Assembly: GCA_900548795.1 (NCBI GenBank)
Contig: URLT01000056.1
Span: 1 to 11,883 of the forward strand
Length of the DNA: 11,883 nt
Reading direction: 5' to 3'
Origin: an uncultured Eubacteriales bacterium
GTDB lineage: Bacteria; Bacillota; Clostridia; Oscillospirales; Oscillospiraceae
Positions 3,940 to 11,880 of this stretch are shown here, in pieces. Made by a program: the position numbers and the translations under genes. The notes under the pieces were generated by a model that saw nothing but the letters and a program-made list of their open reading frames with translations, was not told the DNA's origin and searched no databases. Each line of letters starts with the position of its first letter. Position 1 is the first letter of the stretch.

Positions 3940-6516
3940 ATGCCAGACAACAACCAACTGTCCGCAAAGCGTCCCAACCGCGCCTGGCGCGTCGTGCAGG
4001 TCATTGCGCATGTGCTCGGGCAAATCTGCCTCTGGGCACTTGTGGTCGCCGGCACCGTTGCCGTGATCGCGGTGATCGCCGGGTCGATTTTTATGAATCG
4101 CTTCTCCGACTATCTCAAAACCGACGTCATTCCCAAGGCGGAGGATTATGCCGCGTCGCTGGAGCTGGACAACATCTCGCTGGATCAGACCTCCTTTATT
4201 TATTATATCGATCCGGCGACCGGCGCCGCCCGCGAGCTGCAGCAGCTCTACGCCACGCAGAACCGCGTCTGGGTCAGCTATGACGAGATCCCGCAGGATC
4301 TCGTCAACGCCGCCATCGCCATCGAGGATAAGCGCTTCCGCGAGCACGACGGCGTCGACTGGCTGCGCACCGTCTCAGCCGTGCGGAACTTTGTCGGCGG
4401 CGACTCGTCCTTCGGCGCGTCGACCATCACCCAGCAGCTCATCAAAAACCTCTCCAAGGAGGACAGCGTGACCGTCAACCGCAAGGTGCAGGAGATCTTC
4501 CGCGCCCTTGCCGTGGAAAAACGCTACACCAAGGAGGAGATCATGGAATGGTACCTGAACACGATCTACCTCGGTCAGGGCTGCTACGGCGTGCAGAGCG
4601 CCGCGCAGGTCTACTTCGGCAAGGACGTCAGCGAGCTGTCCACGGCCGAGTGCGCCTGCATCGTCGGCATCACCAACAACCCTTCGCTCTATGATCCGTA
4701 CTATTTCCCCAACAACAACCGCAAGCGCCAGACGACCATCCTCGAGGAAATGTACAAGCAGGGCTACATCGAGACCGAGGCCGATCTCGCCGCAGCCGAG
4801 GGGCAGGAGCTGCTCTTCCACAACGGCCGCTATGACGAAAAGACCTACACCTGCGGCTCCTGCGGCTTCAACGGTCCGCGCAGCGAATATATCCACGAGG
4901 ACAGCGCCTACCTCTGCCCGAGCTGCGGCACGCAGAATTTCTCGGTCGAGGATTCCGAGGGCTATTCCTACTTCGTCGACACGGTCTACCGCGACGTGGT
5001 CGAGGACTTCCAAGAGGCCTTTGACCTCAGCGCGCAGGCTGCCGAGCGCAAGCTGCTGACCGGCGGCTACCGCATCTATGCCACGGTCAACCCCGACATC
5101 CAGAATCTGGTCGACCGGGTCTACAGCGACGTCAACAACGTCCCCGGAACCGTCAGCGCCCAGCAGATGCAGTCGGCCATTGCCATTGTCGACAACGCCA
5201 CGGGCGACCTGATCGCCATCCGCGGCGGCGTCGGCGAGAAAAACGGCAGTCTGACCTACAACCGCGCGGAGGCGGCGCTTCCGACCGGCTCGGCCATCAA
5301 GCCCGTCTCGGTCTATGCCCCGGCGCTCGACGCCGGCGTCATCACGCCCGCGACCTCCCTCTCCGACTCGCCGCTGTTCGACAACTGGCCGCAGAACAAC
5401 TCCCGCTACTACAGCGGGCAGTGCCTCGTTCTGCGCGGCCTGACCAGCTCGCTGAACACGATCTCGGTCAAGACGCTCGACCGGCTGGGTCTGGAGAACA
5501 GCTATAACTTCATGACGCAAAAGCTCGGCTTCACGACGCTGGTCGACTCCGTGACGATCGGCGGGCAGGAATACAGCGACATTGCCTATGCCCCGCTGGC
5601 ACTGGGCGAGCTGACCTTCGGCCTGACCGTGCGCGAGATGACGCAGGCCTACGCGAGCTTCCCGAACAACGGCGTCTTCCGCGAGGCGCGGAGCTACTCC
5701 CGCGTCGAGGACAGCGAGGGCAACGTCGTTCTGGACAACACGCAGGATACGCACACCGCCATCGGCACCAAGGCGGCATACTATATTAATTATATGCTGC
5801 GCAACACCGTCAACTACGGTCTTGCCAGCGGCGCGTATATGAGCGGCATGGACGTCGCCGGCAAGACCGGCACCTCCGGCAACAACCAGACGCGCTGGTT
5901 TGCCGGCTACACGCCGTACTACACCGCCGTGGTCTGGTGCGGCTATGACGAGCCGGAGCAGATCATTCTCTCGAGCACGTGGCAAAACCCGGCCATCACA
6001 ATGTGGAACCAAGTCATGAAGCCCCTGCACGAGTCGCTCGAGGGCGCAAGCTTCTATCAGCCCGACGGCGTCGGCTACTACTCCATCTGCGACGACTGCG
6101 GCAAGCTGGCCACCGAGGCCTGCGAAAAGGACATCCGCGACGGCAGCGACCGCGTCAGCAGCGTCAACCTGTTCTACGAGGACGCCCCGACGGAGAAATG
6201 CACCTGCCATGTGCTCGTCGACATCTGCGACGCCTCCGGCAAATACGCCACCGACGCCTGCCGTGAGGCCGCAGGCAACTCCATCTCGCAGGTCGGTTTG
6301 ATCGTCAAGAACAACGGCTTCGAGATGCAGCCGGACTCGGAATATCTCTATGACCCGACCGACTCGAACATGTGCCATGTGCACAGCGGCACGCCCGAAC
6401 CGACCGACCCGACCGACGAGCCGTCGCCCACCGAGCCGACCACCGAGGCGCCGGAGCACGCCGCGCTTCCGCCCACGCAGGCCGAATGGCTGCGCCGGCT
6501 GCGTCAGGGGCTTTGA
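3940..6516 (+). CDS. Class A penicillin-binding protein (PBP1A-type) with cysteine-rich insert
   Basis: This bifunctional enzyme polymerizes lipid II into glycan strands and crosslinks the peptides outside the membrane. The 858-residue protein has a short cytoplasmic N terminus and one transmembrane helix (about 29-52). The GT51 glycosyltransferase domain follows, with EDKRF and catalytic E129, GASTITQQLIKN (159-170) and the RKVQE motif with E185. The transpeptidase domain has S451-A-I-K454, S504-L-N506 and K642-T-G644, so both active sites look intact. Between the two domains is C305-x2-C308-N17-C326-x2-C329, a zinc-ribbon-like insert. After the transpeptidase there are two related IC-D-x2-GK-x-AT-x-A-C motifs (717-728, 763-774) and a Pro/Thr/Glu-rich tail. 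GAGG lies 9 bases upstream of the ATG. It has its own promoter and no terminator before the next gene. A gene symbol such as pbpA or ponA would be arbitrary. Confidence 0.95.
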   Translation: MPDNNQLSAKRPNRAWRVVQVIAHVLGQICLWALVVAGTVAVIAVIAGSIFMNRFSDYLKTDVIPKAEDYAASLELDNISLDQTSFIYYIDPATGAARELQQLYATQNRVWVSYDEIPQDLVNAAIAIEDKRFREHDGVDWLRTVSAVRNFVGGDSSFGASTITQQLIKNLSKEDSVTVNRKVQEIFRALAVEKRYTKEEIMEWYLNTIYLGQGCYGVQSAAQVYFGKDVSELSTAECACIVGITNNPSLYDPYYFPNNNRKRQTTILEEMYKQGYIETEADLAAAEGQELLFHNGRYDEKTYTCGSCGFNGPRSEYIHEDSAYLCPSCGTQNFSVEDSEGYSYFVDTVYRDVVEDFQEAFDLSAQAAERKLLTGGYRIYATVNPDIQNLVDRVYSDVNNVPGTVSAQQMQSAIAIVDNATGDLIAIRGGVGEKNGSLTYNRAEAALPTGSAIKPVSVYAPALDAGVITPATSLSDSPLFDNWPQNNSRYYSGQCLVLRGLTSSLNTISVKTLDRLGLENSYNFMTQKLGFTTLVDSVTIGGQEYSDIAYAPLALGELTFGLTVREMTQAYASFPNNGVFREARSYSRVEDSEGNVVLDNTQDTHTAIGTKAAYYINYMLRNTVNYGLASGAYMSGMDVAGKTGTSGNNQTRWFAGYTPYYTAVVWCGYDEPEQIILSSTWQNPAITMWNQVMKPLHESLEGASFYQPDGVGYYSICDDCGKLATEACEKDIRDGSDRVSSVNLFYEDAPTEKCTCHVLVDICDASGKYATDACREAAGNSISQVGLIVKNNGFEMQPDSEYLYDPTDSNMCHVHSGTPEPTDPTDEPSPTEPTTEAPEHAALPPTQAEWLRRLRQGL

Positions 6517-6569
6517 GCCGCGCGCCGGACATGCATTATTATAATATCGTTAGAAAGAGACTCTGAATT

Positions 6570-7430
6570 ATGTGGAAAGCAGACCAATGGAAGGATTATG
6601 AGGTGCTCGACACCTCCGACGGCGAAAAGCTCGAGCGCTGGGGGCGCTATTTTCTTGTTCGCCCCGACCCGCAGGTGATCTGGCGCACGCCGAAGCTCGA
6701 CCCGCGCTGGCGCAGCTTTGACGCCCGCTATTCCCGCTCGGAGACCGGCGGCGGCCATTGGTCAAAAAACCGCCTTCCGGAGCGCTGGCAGGTGCGCTAT
6801 CGCGAGCTGACGTTCAACGTCAAGCCCATGAATTTCAAGCACACGGGCGTCTTCCCGGAGCAGGCGGCCAACTGGGATTTTATCGACGAAAAGATCCGCT
6901 CCGCCGGGCGGCCGATCTCCGTTTTGAATCTCTTTGCCTACACCGGGGCGGCCACGCTGGCCGCAGCCGCAGCCGGGGCGAGCGTCTGCCATGTGGACGC
7001 CGCGCGCGGCATGGTCGCATGGGCGCGCGAAAACGCCGCGTCCTCCGGCCTGAGCGACGCGCCGATCCGCTGGATCGTCGACGACTGCGCGAAATTCGTC
7101 GAGCGCGAGATCAAGCGCGGCCGCCGCTATGACGCCGTCATCATGGATCCGCCGTCCTACGGGCGCGGCCCGTCCGGCGAGATCTGGAAGCTGGAAAAGG
7201 ATCTGTTCCCGTTTTTGCAGCTCGTGAGCGGCGTGCTGTCCGACGAGCCGCTGTTCTTCCTCATCAATTCCTACACCACCGGGCTTGCCCCGTCGGTTCT
7301 GACGTGCCTGCTTGACAGTCTCATCACGCCGCGCTTCGGCGGGCACAGCGAGGCCGACGAGCTGGGTCTCCCCGTGACGGACTCCGGACTGGTGCTCCCC
7401 TGCGGCGCATCCGGCCGCTGGACAAAATAA
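6570..7430 (+). CDS. Class I SAM-dependent methyltransferase, RlmI-like (COG1092-type)
   Basis: The 286-residue protein has the Rossmann methyltransferase motifs of the RlmI/RlmK group. These are the SAM-binding VLNLFAYTG (118-126), an acidic residue after the second strand (HVDAARGMVAWARENA), a D-D motif near VDDCAKF, and the catalytic-type motif IV D193-P-P-S-Y with GRGPSGEIWKLE. The N-terminal segment (about 1-90) starts EVLDTSDGEKLERWGRYFLVRPDPQ and lacks the PUA domain of E. coli RlmI (396 residues). Known relatives methylate 23S rRNA cytosine or act on rRNA. The exact substrate here is inferred only to the level of RNA base methylation. The ribosome site is a weak AAAGAGA. The gene lies 53 bases after PBP1A and 10 bases before ecfA1, so it is probably cotranscribed with the ECF genes. 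Confidence 0.83.
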   Translation: MWKADQWKDYEVLDTSDGEKLERWGRYFLVRPDPQVIWRTPKLDPRWRSFDARYSRSETGGGHWSKNRLPERWQVRYRELTFNVKPMNFKHTGVFPEQAANWDFIDEKIRSAGRPISVLNLFAYTGAATLAAAAAGASVCHVDAARGMVAWARENAASSGLSDAPIRWIVDDCAKFVEREIKRGRRYDAVIMDPPSYGRGPSGEIWKLEKDLFPFLQLVSGVLSDEPLFFLINSYTTGLAPSVLTCLLDSLITPRFGGHSEADELGLPVTDSGLVLPCGASGRWTK

Positions 7431-7440
7431 AGGACGCAAT

Positions 7441-8286
7441 ATGACAAACAACGCCATCGAGATCGACCGTCTGCGCTGCTCCTACCCCGCGCAGAACGGC
7501 GAGCCAATCCCCGTCTTTGACGGGCTGAGCCTGAACATTCGCGAGGGCAGCTTTGTGGCCGTGCTCGGCCGCAACGGCTGCGGGAAATCCACCCTCGCCA
7601 AGCATATGAATGCCATCCTGCTGCCCGAGGGCGGCAGCGTGCGGGTCTTCGGCATGGACACCTCCACCGAGGAGCTGCTGAACATCCGCCGCACGGTCGG
7701 CATGGTCTTCCAGAACCCGGACAACCAAATGGTTGCAAATGTCGTCGAGGAGGACGTCGCCTTTGCTCCGGAAAATCTGGGCGTCCCGCCCGAGGAGATC
7801 CGCCGCCGCGTCGACGCCGCTCTGGCCGCCGTCGGCATGAGCGAATACCGCGAGCACGCGCCGCACCTGCTCTCCGGCGGGCAAAAGCAGCGCGTCGCCA
7901 TTGCCGGCGTCATCGCCATGCAGCCGCGGTGCATCGTCCTCGACGAGCCGACCGCCATGCTCGACCCGCAGGGGCGCGCAGAGGTGCTCGACACCATTGA
8001 GACGCTCAACCGCGAAAAGGGCATCACCGTCGTGCTCATCACGCACCACATGACCGAGGCCGTCCGCGCAGACCGCGTGATCGTTCTGCACGAGGGCGGC
8101 GTCCTCGCAGACGGCACGCCGAAGGAGGTCTTTCCGCAGGTTGAGCTGCTGCAAAACGCCGGGCTGGACGTCCCGGCGACCACCCGTTTGCTTTATGAGC
8201 TGAATCGTCAGGGCGCTTCCCTGCCCCTTGACGCGCTCTCCACAGAAGAATGTGCGCAGTCACTTTGCCGCTGGGCGAAGGCTTGA
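7441..8286 (+). CDS. ecfA1: Energy-coupling factor transporter ATPase EcfA1
   Basis: This is one of two ABC ATPases that power group II ECF importers, which take up vitamins or metal ions through interchangeable S components. The 281 residues carry Walker A G43-R-N-G-C-G-K-S-T51, the Q-loop region GMVFQNPDNQ, signature LSGGQKQR (144-151), Walker B CIVLDEP with catalytic E169, and the switch histidine H202 in THHM. The Q-loop followed by NPDNQMV and the VEEDVAFAPENLG stretch are typical of EcfA rather than other ABC ATPases. AAAGGA, overlapping the stop of the methyltransferase gene, serves as the ribosome site. It acts with EcfA2 and EcfT on the inner face of the membrane. No S component gene is seen here, which is normal for group II modules. 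Confidence 0.95.
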   Translation: MTNNAIEIDRLRCSYPAQNGEPIPVFDGLSLNIREGSFVAVLGRNGCGKSTLAKHMNAILLPEGGSVRVFGMDTSTEELLNIRRTVGMVFQNPDNQMVANVVEEDVAFAPENLGVPPEEIRRRVDAALAAVGMSEYREHAPHLLSGGQKQRVAIAGVIAMQPRCIVLDEPTAMLDPQGRAEVLDTIETLNREKGITVVLITHHMTEAVRADRVIVLHEGGVLADGTPKEVFPQVELLQNAGLDVPATTRLLYELNRQGASLPLDALSTEECAQSLCRWAKA

Positions 8287-8308
8287 CCCACGCAGGAGGA
8301 ATTACCCG

Positions 8309-9175
8309 TTGTCAGCCATTATCGAGGTCAAACATCTCAGTCACACCTATAGCGTCGGCACGCCGTTTGAGCACGTTGCCGTCGAACAAATGAATTTCAC
8401 CGTGGAAAAGGGCGAATTGATCGGCATCATCGGCCACACCGGCTCCGGAAAATCCACCCTCATCCAGCACCTGAACGGGCTGCTCAAGCCGTCCGAGGGC
8501 GACGTGCTGCTCGGCGGCGAGAGCATCTGGAAGGACAAGCAGACCACCCACGCCGCGCGCTTCCGCGTGGGGCTGGTGTTTCAATACCCGGAATATCAGC
8601 TTTTCGAGGAGACGGTCTTCCGCGACATCGCCTTCGGGCCGAAAAACATGCGTCTGGACGAGGCGGAGGTACGCCGCCGTGTGCTGCGCGCCGCCGCCTT
8701 TGCCGGCGTCGACGAATCGCTGCTGGACAGCTCGCCCTTCGAGCTTTCCGGCGGGCAGAAGCGGCGCGTGGCCATCGCGGGCGTGATCGCCATGGAGCCG
8801 GAGGTCGTCATTTTTGACGAGCCGACGGCCGGGCTTGACCCGGCCGGCTGCCGCTCGCTTCTGAAAAACATCACCGAATACCGCCGCGCCACCGGCGCGA
8901 CCGTGCTCATGGTCAGCCACAGCATGGATGACGTCGCGCGGCTGGCCGACCGCCTGCTCGTGCTCAACCACGGGCGGCTGGAGCTGTGCGGCACGCCCGC
9001 CGAGGTCTTTGCGCAGGCCGAGCACCTGCGCGCGATCGGTCTGACCGTCCCGGAGGTCACGTCGCTCTTCCTGCGGCTGCGCGAGCTGGGGCTGCCGGTC
9101 GACCCGGCGACCTATACGCTCGAGGACGCGCTGCGTCAGCTCTCGGCGCTCCGGAAGGGAGGCCGGCCATGCTGA
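8309..9175 (+). CDS. ecfA2: Energy-coupling factor transporter ATPase EcfA2
   Basis: This is the second ATPase of the ECF module, 288 residues from the start I chose. The start is TTG at 8309, because AGGAGGA lies 8 bases upstream and the encoded start (SAIIEVKHLSHTYSVG) aligns with EcfA2 proteins. The ATG at 8228 would overlap ecfA1 by 59 bases and add 27 residues with no family resemblance. It carries Walker A G42-H-T-G-S-G-K-S-T50, signature LSGGQKRR (146-153), Walker B VVIFDEP with E171, and H204 in SHSM. The FQYPEYQLFEETVFRDIAFGP block is the hallmark of EcfA2. Its stop overlaps the start of ecfT by 7 bases (ATGCTGA), so translation of the two is coupled. Confidence 0.95.
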   Translation: MSAIIEVKHLSHTYSVGTPFEHVAVEQMNFTVEKGELIGIIGHTGSGKSTLIQHLNGLLKPSEGDVLLGGESIWKDKQTTHAARFRVGLVFQYPEYQLFEETVFRDIAFGPKNMRLDEAEVRRRVLRAAAFAGVDESLLDSSPFELSGGQKRRVAIAGVIAMEPEVVIFDEPTAGLDPAGCRSLLKNITEYRRATGATVLMVSHSMDDVARLADRLLVLNHGRLELCGTPAEVFAQAEHLRAIGLTVPEVTSLFLRLRELGLPVDPATYTLEDALRQLSALRKGGRPC

Positions 9176-9972
9176 AGGACATCACGCTCGGGCAGTACTT
9201 CCCCGGAAACACCCCCATTCACCGCATGGACCCGCGCACGAAGCTGCTGCTGACGCTGGTCTATATCGTCGCGCTCTTCCTTTGCAAGGGGTTCTTCTCC
9301 TATGCCGTCGCGCTGGTCTTTCTGGTCACGGCGGTCGCCGTCTCACGCATCCGACTGAAGGCGCTCTTCAAGGGGCTGAAGCCTCTGCTGATCCTCATCG
9401 CGTTCACGGCGCTGCTGAATCTGTTTTACACCGACGGCACGGTGCTCGTGCGCTTCTGGATCTTCAAGATCACCCGCGAGGGTGTGCGCAACGCGTGCTT
9501 CCTCGTGCTGCGCATCGTCATGCTCGTCGCCGGCACCTTCCTGCTGACCTACACGACCTCGCCGATCTCCCTGACCGACGGGCTGGAGTCGCTGCTCTCG
9601 CCGCTGAAAAAGATCAAATTCCCGGTGCACGAGCTGTCCATGATGATGAGCATCGCGCTGCGCTTCATTCCTACTCTGATCGAGGAAACGGACAAGATCA
9701 TCTCGGCGCAAAAGGCGCGCGGCGCCGATTTTGAGACGGGCGGCCTAATCCGCCGCGCCAAGGCGCTGCTGCCGGTGCTCGTGCCGCTGTTTGTCAGCGC
9801 GTTTCGCCGCGCCGACGAGCTGGCCGTCGCCATGGAGTGCCGCTGCTACCACGGCGGCGAGGGGCGCACCAAGCTGCGCCAGCTCCGCTTCCGGCGGCGC
9901 GACGCCTTCGCCTTTGCGGCTGGCTTGCTCCTGCTCGGGAGCATCATCACCCTGCGCGTTTTCGGACTGTAA
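9169..9972 (+). CDS. ecfT: Energy-coupling factor transporter transmembrane protein EcfT
   Basis: EcfT links the ATPase pair to the substrate-binding S component in the membrane. The ATG at 9169 follows a GGGAGG at a 6-base spacing and gives 267 residues. Starting further upstream at 8986 would read out of frame through ecfA2 and is not credible. The protein begins with MLKDITLGQYFPGNTPIHRMDPRTKLLL, a family signature that leads into membrane helices. Four to six hydrophobic segments follow, including a C-terminal one (FAFAAGLLLLGSIITL). The two coupling motifs that contact EcfA are present: ARG (183-185) in QKARGADFETGG, and AMECRCY (221-227). This is the last of the three ECF genes. truA follows after 26 bases. 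Confidence 0.94.
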   Translation: MLKDITLGQYFPGNTPIHRMDPRTKLLLTLVYIVALFLCKGFFSYAVALVFLVTAVAVSRIRLKALFKGLKPLLILIAFTALLNLFYTDGTVLVRFWIFKITREGVRNACFLVLRIVMLVAGTFLLTYTTSPISLTDGLESLLSPLKKIKFPVHELSMMMSIALRFIPTLIEETDKIISAQKARGADFETGGLIRRAKALLPVLVPLFVSAFRRADELAVAMECRCYHGGEGRTKLRQLRFRRRDAFAFAAGLLLLGSIITLRVFGL

Positions 9973-9998
9973 CGCTTTGACCCAACGGAGGTGCAGCA

Positions 9999-10763
9999 AT
10001 GCGAAACATCGCCCTGTTTTTACGCTATGACGGCTCGGCCTACCACGGCTGGCAGGTGCAGAAAAACGCGCGCACCGTCGGCCGGACGCTTGAGGAGGCC
10101 GCCGCGAAGGTCTGCGGCCATCCGGTGCATATGACCGGCTGCGGCCGCACCGACGCAGGCGTCCACGCGCGGGTCTATGTTGCCAATTTCCGCACGGAGT
10201 CGCACATCCCCGCAGAGCGACTGCCCTACGCGCTCAACACCCATCTGCCCATGGACATCGCCGTCTACGACGCCCGCGAAGTGCCCGAGCGCTTCAACGC
10301 CATCGGCTCGTGCGTCAAAAAGGAATACACCTACCAAATCTACAACTCCCCCATGCGCGACCCATTTTATGTAAACCGCGCATGGTTCTACCCCAAGCAT
10401 CTCGACGAGGCGGTTCTACAGGCCGCTGCCGACCAGTTCGTCGGCACGCACGATTTTGCCGCTGTCCGCTCGGTCGGCACGGAGGTCAAGTCCACCGTGC
10501 GCACCGTCCACCATTTTCAGGTGGAGCGCCGGGGCGACCTGCTGCTCTTCCGCATCTGCGCAAACGGCTTTCTCTATAACATGGCGCGCGCCATGACCGG
10601 CACGGCCGTCTACGCCGCCGAGGGCAAGCTCCGCCCGCAGGACATCCCCCAAATCCTTGCCGAAGGCCGCCGCACGGCCGCAGGGCCGACCGTTCCGGCC
10701 GCAGGGCTTGCCATGACGCAGCTCTGGTACGACGACGGGGAGGTGGCCTTCCATGTCGAATAG
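9999..10763 (+). CDS. truA: tRNA pseudouridine(38-40) synthase TruA
   Basis: TruA converts uridines 38, 39 and 40 in the anticodon arm of many tRNAs to pseudouridine. The 254-residue protein has the family start (RNIALFLRYDGSAYHGWQVQ), the catalytic GRTDAGVHA motif with D52, the KEYTYQIYN segment, and the C-terminal FLYNMARAMTGTAV motif. Its length is normal. GGAGG lies 7 bases before the ATG. It sits 26 bases behind ecfT, the usual arrangement in Firmicutes (ecfA1-ecfA2-ecfT-truA). There it is often followed by rplM-rpsI, but here by a membrane protein instead. The last 11 bases overlap the DUF5711 gene. Confidence 0.96.
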   Translation: MRNIALFLRYDGSAYHGWQVQKNARTVGRTLEEAAAKVCGHPVHMTGCGRTDAGVHARVYVANFRTESHIPAERLPYALNTHLPMDIAVYDAREVPERFNAIGSCVKKEYTYQIYNSPMRDPFYVNRAWFYPKHLDEAVLQAAADQFVGTHDFAAVRSVGTEVKSTVRTVHHFQVERRGDLLLFRICANGFLYNMARAMTGTAVYAAEGKLRPQDIPQILAEGRRTAAGPTVPAAGLAMTQLWYDDGEVAFHVE

Positions 10764-11862
10764 TTCTGTCTCTCCGCGCAGACTGCTGCCGATTTTTCTG
10801 GCGCTGGCCGTGCTCGTGGTCGGTCTGTTCGCGGCCTTCCTGCTGCTCAACACGAACGCCCTCGACGGTCTGAAGCGCCGCACCTCGCCCGCAGAGGTCA
10901 TGCGCTTCGACGCCTCCGAGCCGTGCGTCTGCGCGCTGTCGAGCGGCCGCCTCGCCGTGGCCGACCCGACGGGTCTGCGTCTGCTTGACGCCGACGGCGC
11001 CGTCAGCGCCGAGTGCGCCGGTGGGCTGTCTGAGCCCGCCGTCCTGACCGCCGGGCGCTTCGCGCTTGCTTATGATCTCGGCGGCACGGACGCGCTGCTG
11101 CTGCGCGACGACGGCAAGACCTGCCTCAGGCTCCGCCCGGAAACGCCGCTCTACGACGCCGCACTCAGCGAGAACGGCAGTGCCGCGCTGCTTCGCGAGG
11201 GCGACGGCTGTCTTTGCGTGCTCGAGGTCTACCGCAAAGGCGGCGACCTTGCCTATCGCCGCAAAGCCAAAACGCAATACCTCACCGCCTGCGCCCTCTC
11301 TGCCGACGGGACGCTGCTGGCCGCCGCGGCCGCCGGTGCGTCGGACGCCGCGTTTCAGAGCGCGGTGGAGCTTTATCGCACCGGAACGGACGAGGTCGTT
11401 TTCCGGCTCCCCCTCGGGCAGGAGGTGCTCTGCGACCTTGCCTTTCTCTCCGACGGGACGCTCTGCGCCGTCGGGGAGCGCACGCTCTATTTTCTCTCTG
11501 CGGACGGCGCGCTGCTCGGCAGCTACTGCCCCGAGGGCGGGCGCCTGCTGCGCTGGAGCTTCCTTTCAGACGGGCTCAGCGTGGTGACGGAGTCGTTTTC
11601 CGCCGGCGCGCCCCGCAGCCTGCTCCGCCTCGACGCGAGCGGCCGCGTGCTGGCCGAGGCCGCGCTCTCCGAGATGCCGCTCAGCCTGTCGTGCGCCGGG
11701 AGCTACACGGCCGTTTTGAGCGAAAAACGGCTGACCGTCTATGACGGGCAGCTCCGCGTCCGCTATGAAGCCGAGCATTCCGGCAGCCGTCTCGTGCTGA
11801 TGCGCGACGACGGCGTGGCCTACGCCGTGCGAGCCGGCGAGGCCGTGCCGTTCAACCCATGA
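10753..11862 (+). CDS. Membrane-anchored DUF5711-type protein, likely beta-propeller
   Basis: This 369-residue protein begins with a short basic stretch and a transmembrane helix (about residues 10-32). The rest is predicted to lie outside the membrane. The outer part is built of repeating short beta-strand pairs of the type L-x-x-D-G/AG-x-x-L-A. Examples are GRLAVADPTGLRLLDADG, LSADGTLLAAAAAG, LSDGTLCAVGERTLYFLSADG and LRLDASGRVLAEAAL, which look like propeller blades. I recall it as DUF5711, whose function is not known, and the assignment is by resemblance. GGGGAGG lies 9 bases before the ATG, and its start overlaps truA by 11 bases, so it is translated in the same operon. It may act as a scaffold or sensor at the cell surface. 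That is inference. Confidence 0.8.
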   Translation: MSNSSVSPRRLLPIFLALAVLVVGLFAAFLLLNTNALDGLKRRTSPAEVMRFDASEPCVCALSSGRLAVADPTGLRLLDADGAVSAECAGGLSEPAVLTAGRFALAYDLGGTDALLLRDDGKTCLRLRPETPLYDAALSENGSAALLREGDGCLCVLEVYRKGGDLAYRRKAKTQYLTACALSADGTLLAAAAAGASDAAFQSAVELYRTGTDEVVFRLPLGQEVLCDLAFLSDGTLCAVGERTLYFLSADGALLGSYCPEGGRLLRWSFLSDGLSVVTESFSAGAPRSLLRLDASGRVLAEAALSEMPLSLSCAGSYTAVLSEKRLTVYDGQLRVRYEAEHSGSRLVLMRDDGVAYAVRAGEAVPFNP

Positions 11863-11872
11863 TTTTCAAAGC

Positions 11873-11880
11873 AAAGGAGG
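11873..11880 (+). promoter_or_regulatory. Ribosome binding site for a gene just beyond the window
   Basis: AAAGGAGG is a near-perfect Shine-Dalgarno sequence 11 bases after the DUF5711 stop, with the window ending three bases later. The next gene most likely starts within about 10 bases of the edge and belongs to the same operon. The alternative is a start at the ATGA overlap (11859) that reads through this site (MIFKAKEE). Confidence 0.7.

Noticed and set aside
3842..4066. Possible leader peptide or small ORF upstream of PBP1A
   Set aside because: Its purine run is too close to the ATG, it overlaps the PBP1A start in another frame, and its product has no recognisable features.
4375..6459. 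Long minus-strand open frame (694 codons) opposite PBP1A
   Set aside because: The plus strand has a complete PBP with both active sites and all motifs. The minus-strand translation is low-complexity V/A/G/D/R text typical of an antisense frame in GC-rich DNA.
6540..6545. TATAAT between PBP1A and the methyltransferase as a promoter
   Set aside because: The nearest -35-like TTGAGC is 21 bases upstream and there is no extended -10, so support is too weak to list.
6762..7457. Minus-strand frame opposite the methyltransferase
   Set aside because: It is a shadow of a gene with clear SAM motifs, and it has no recognisable domain.
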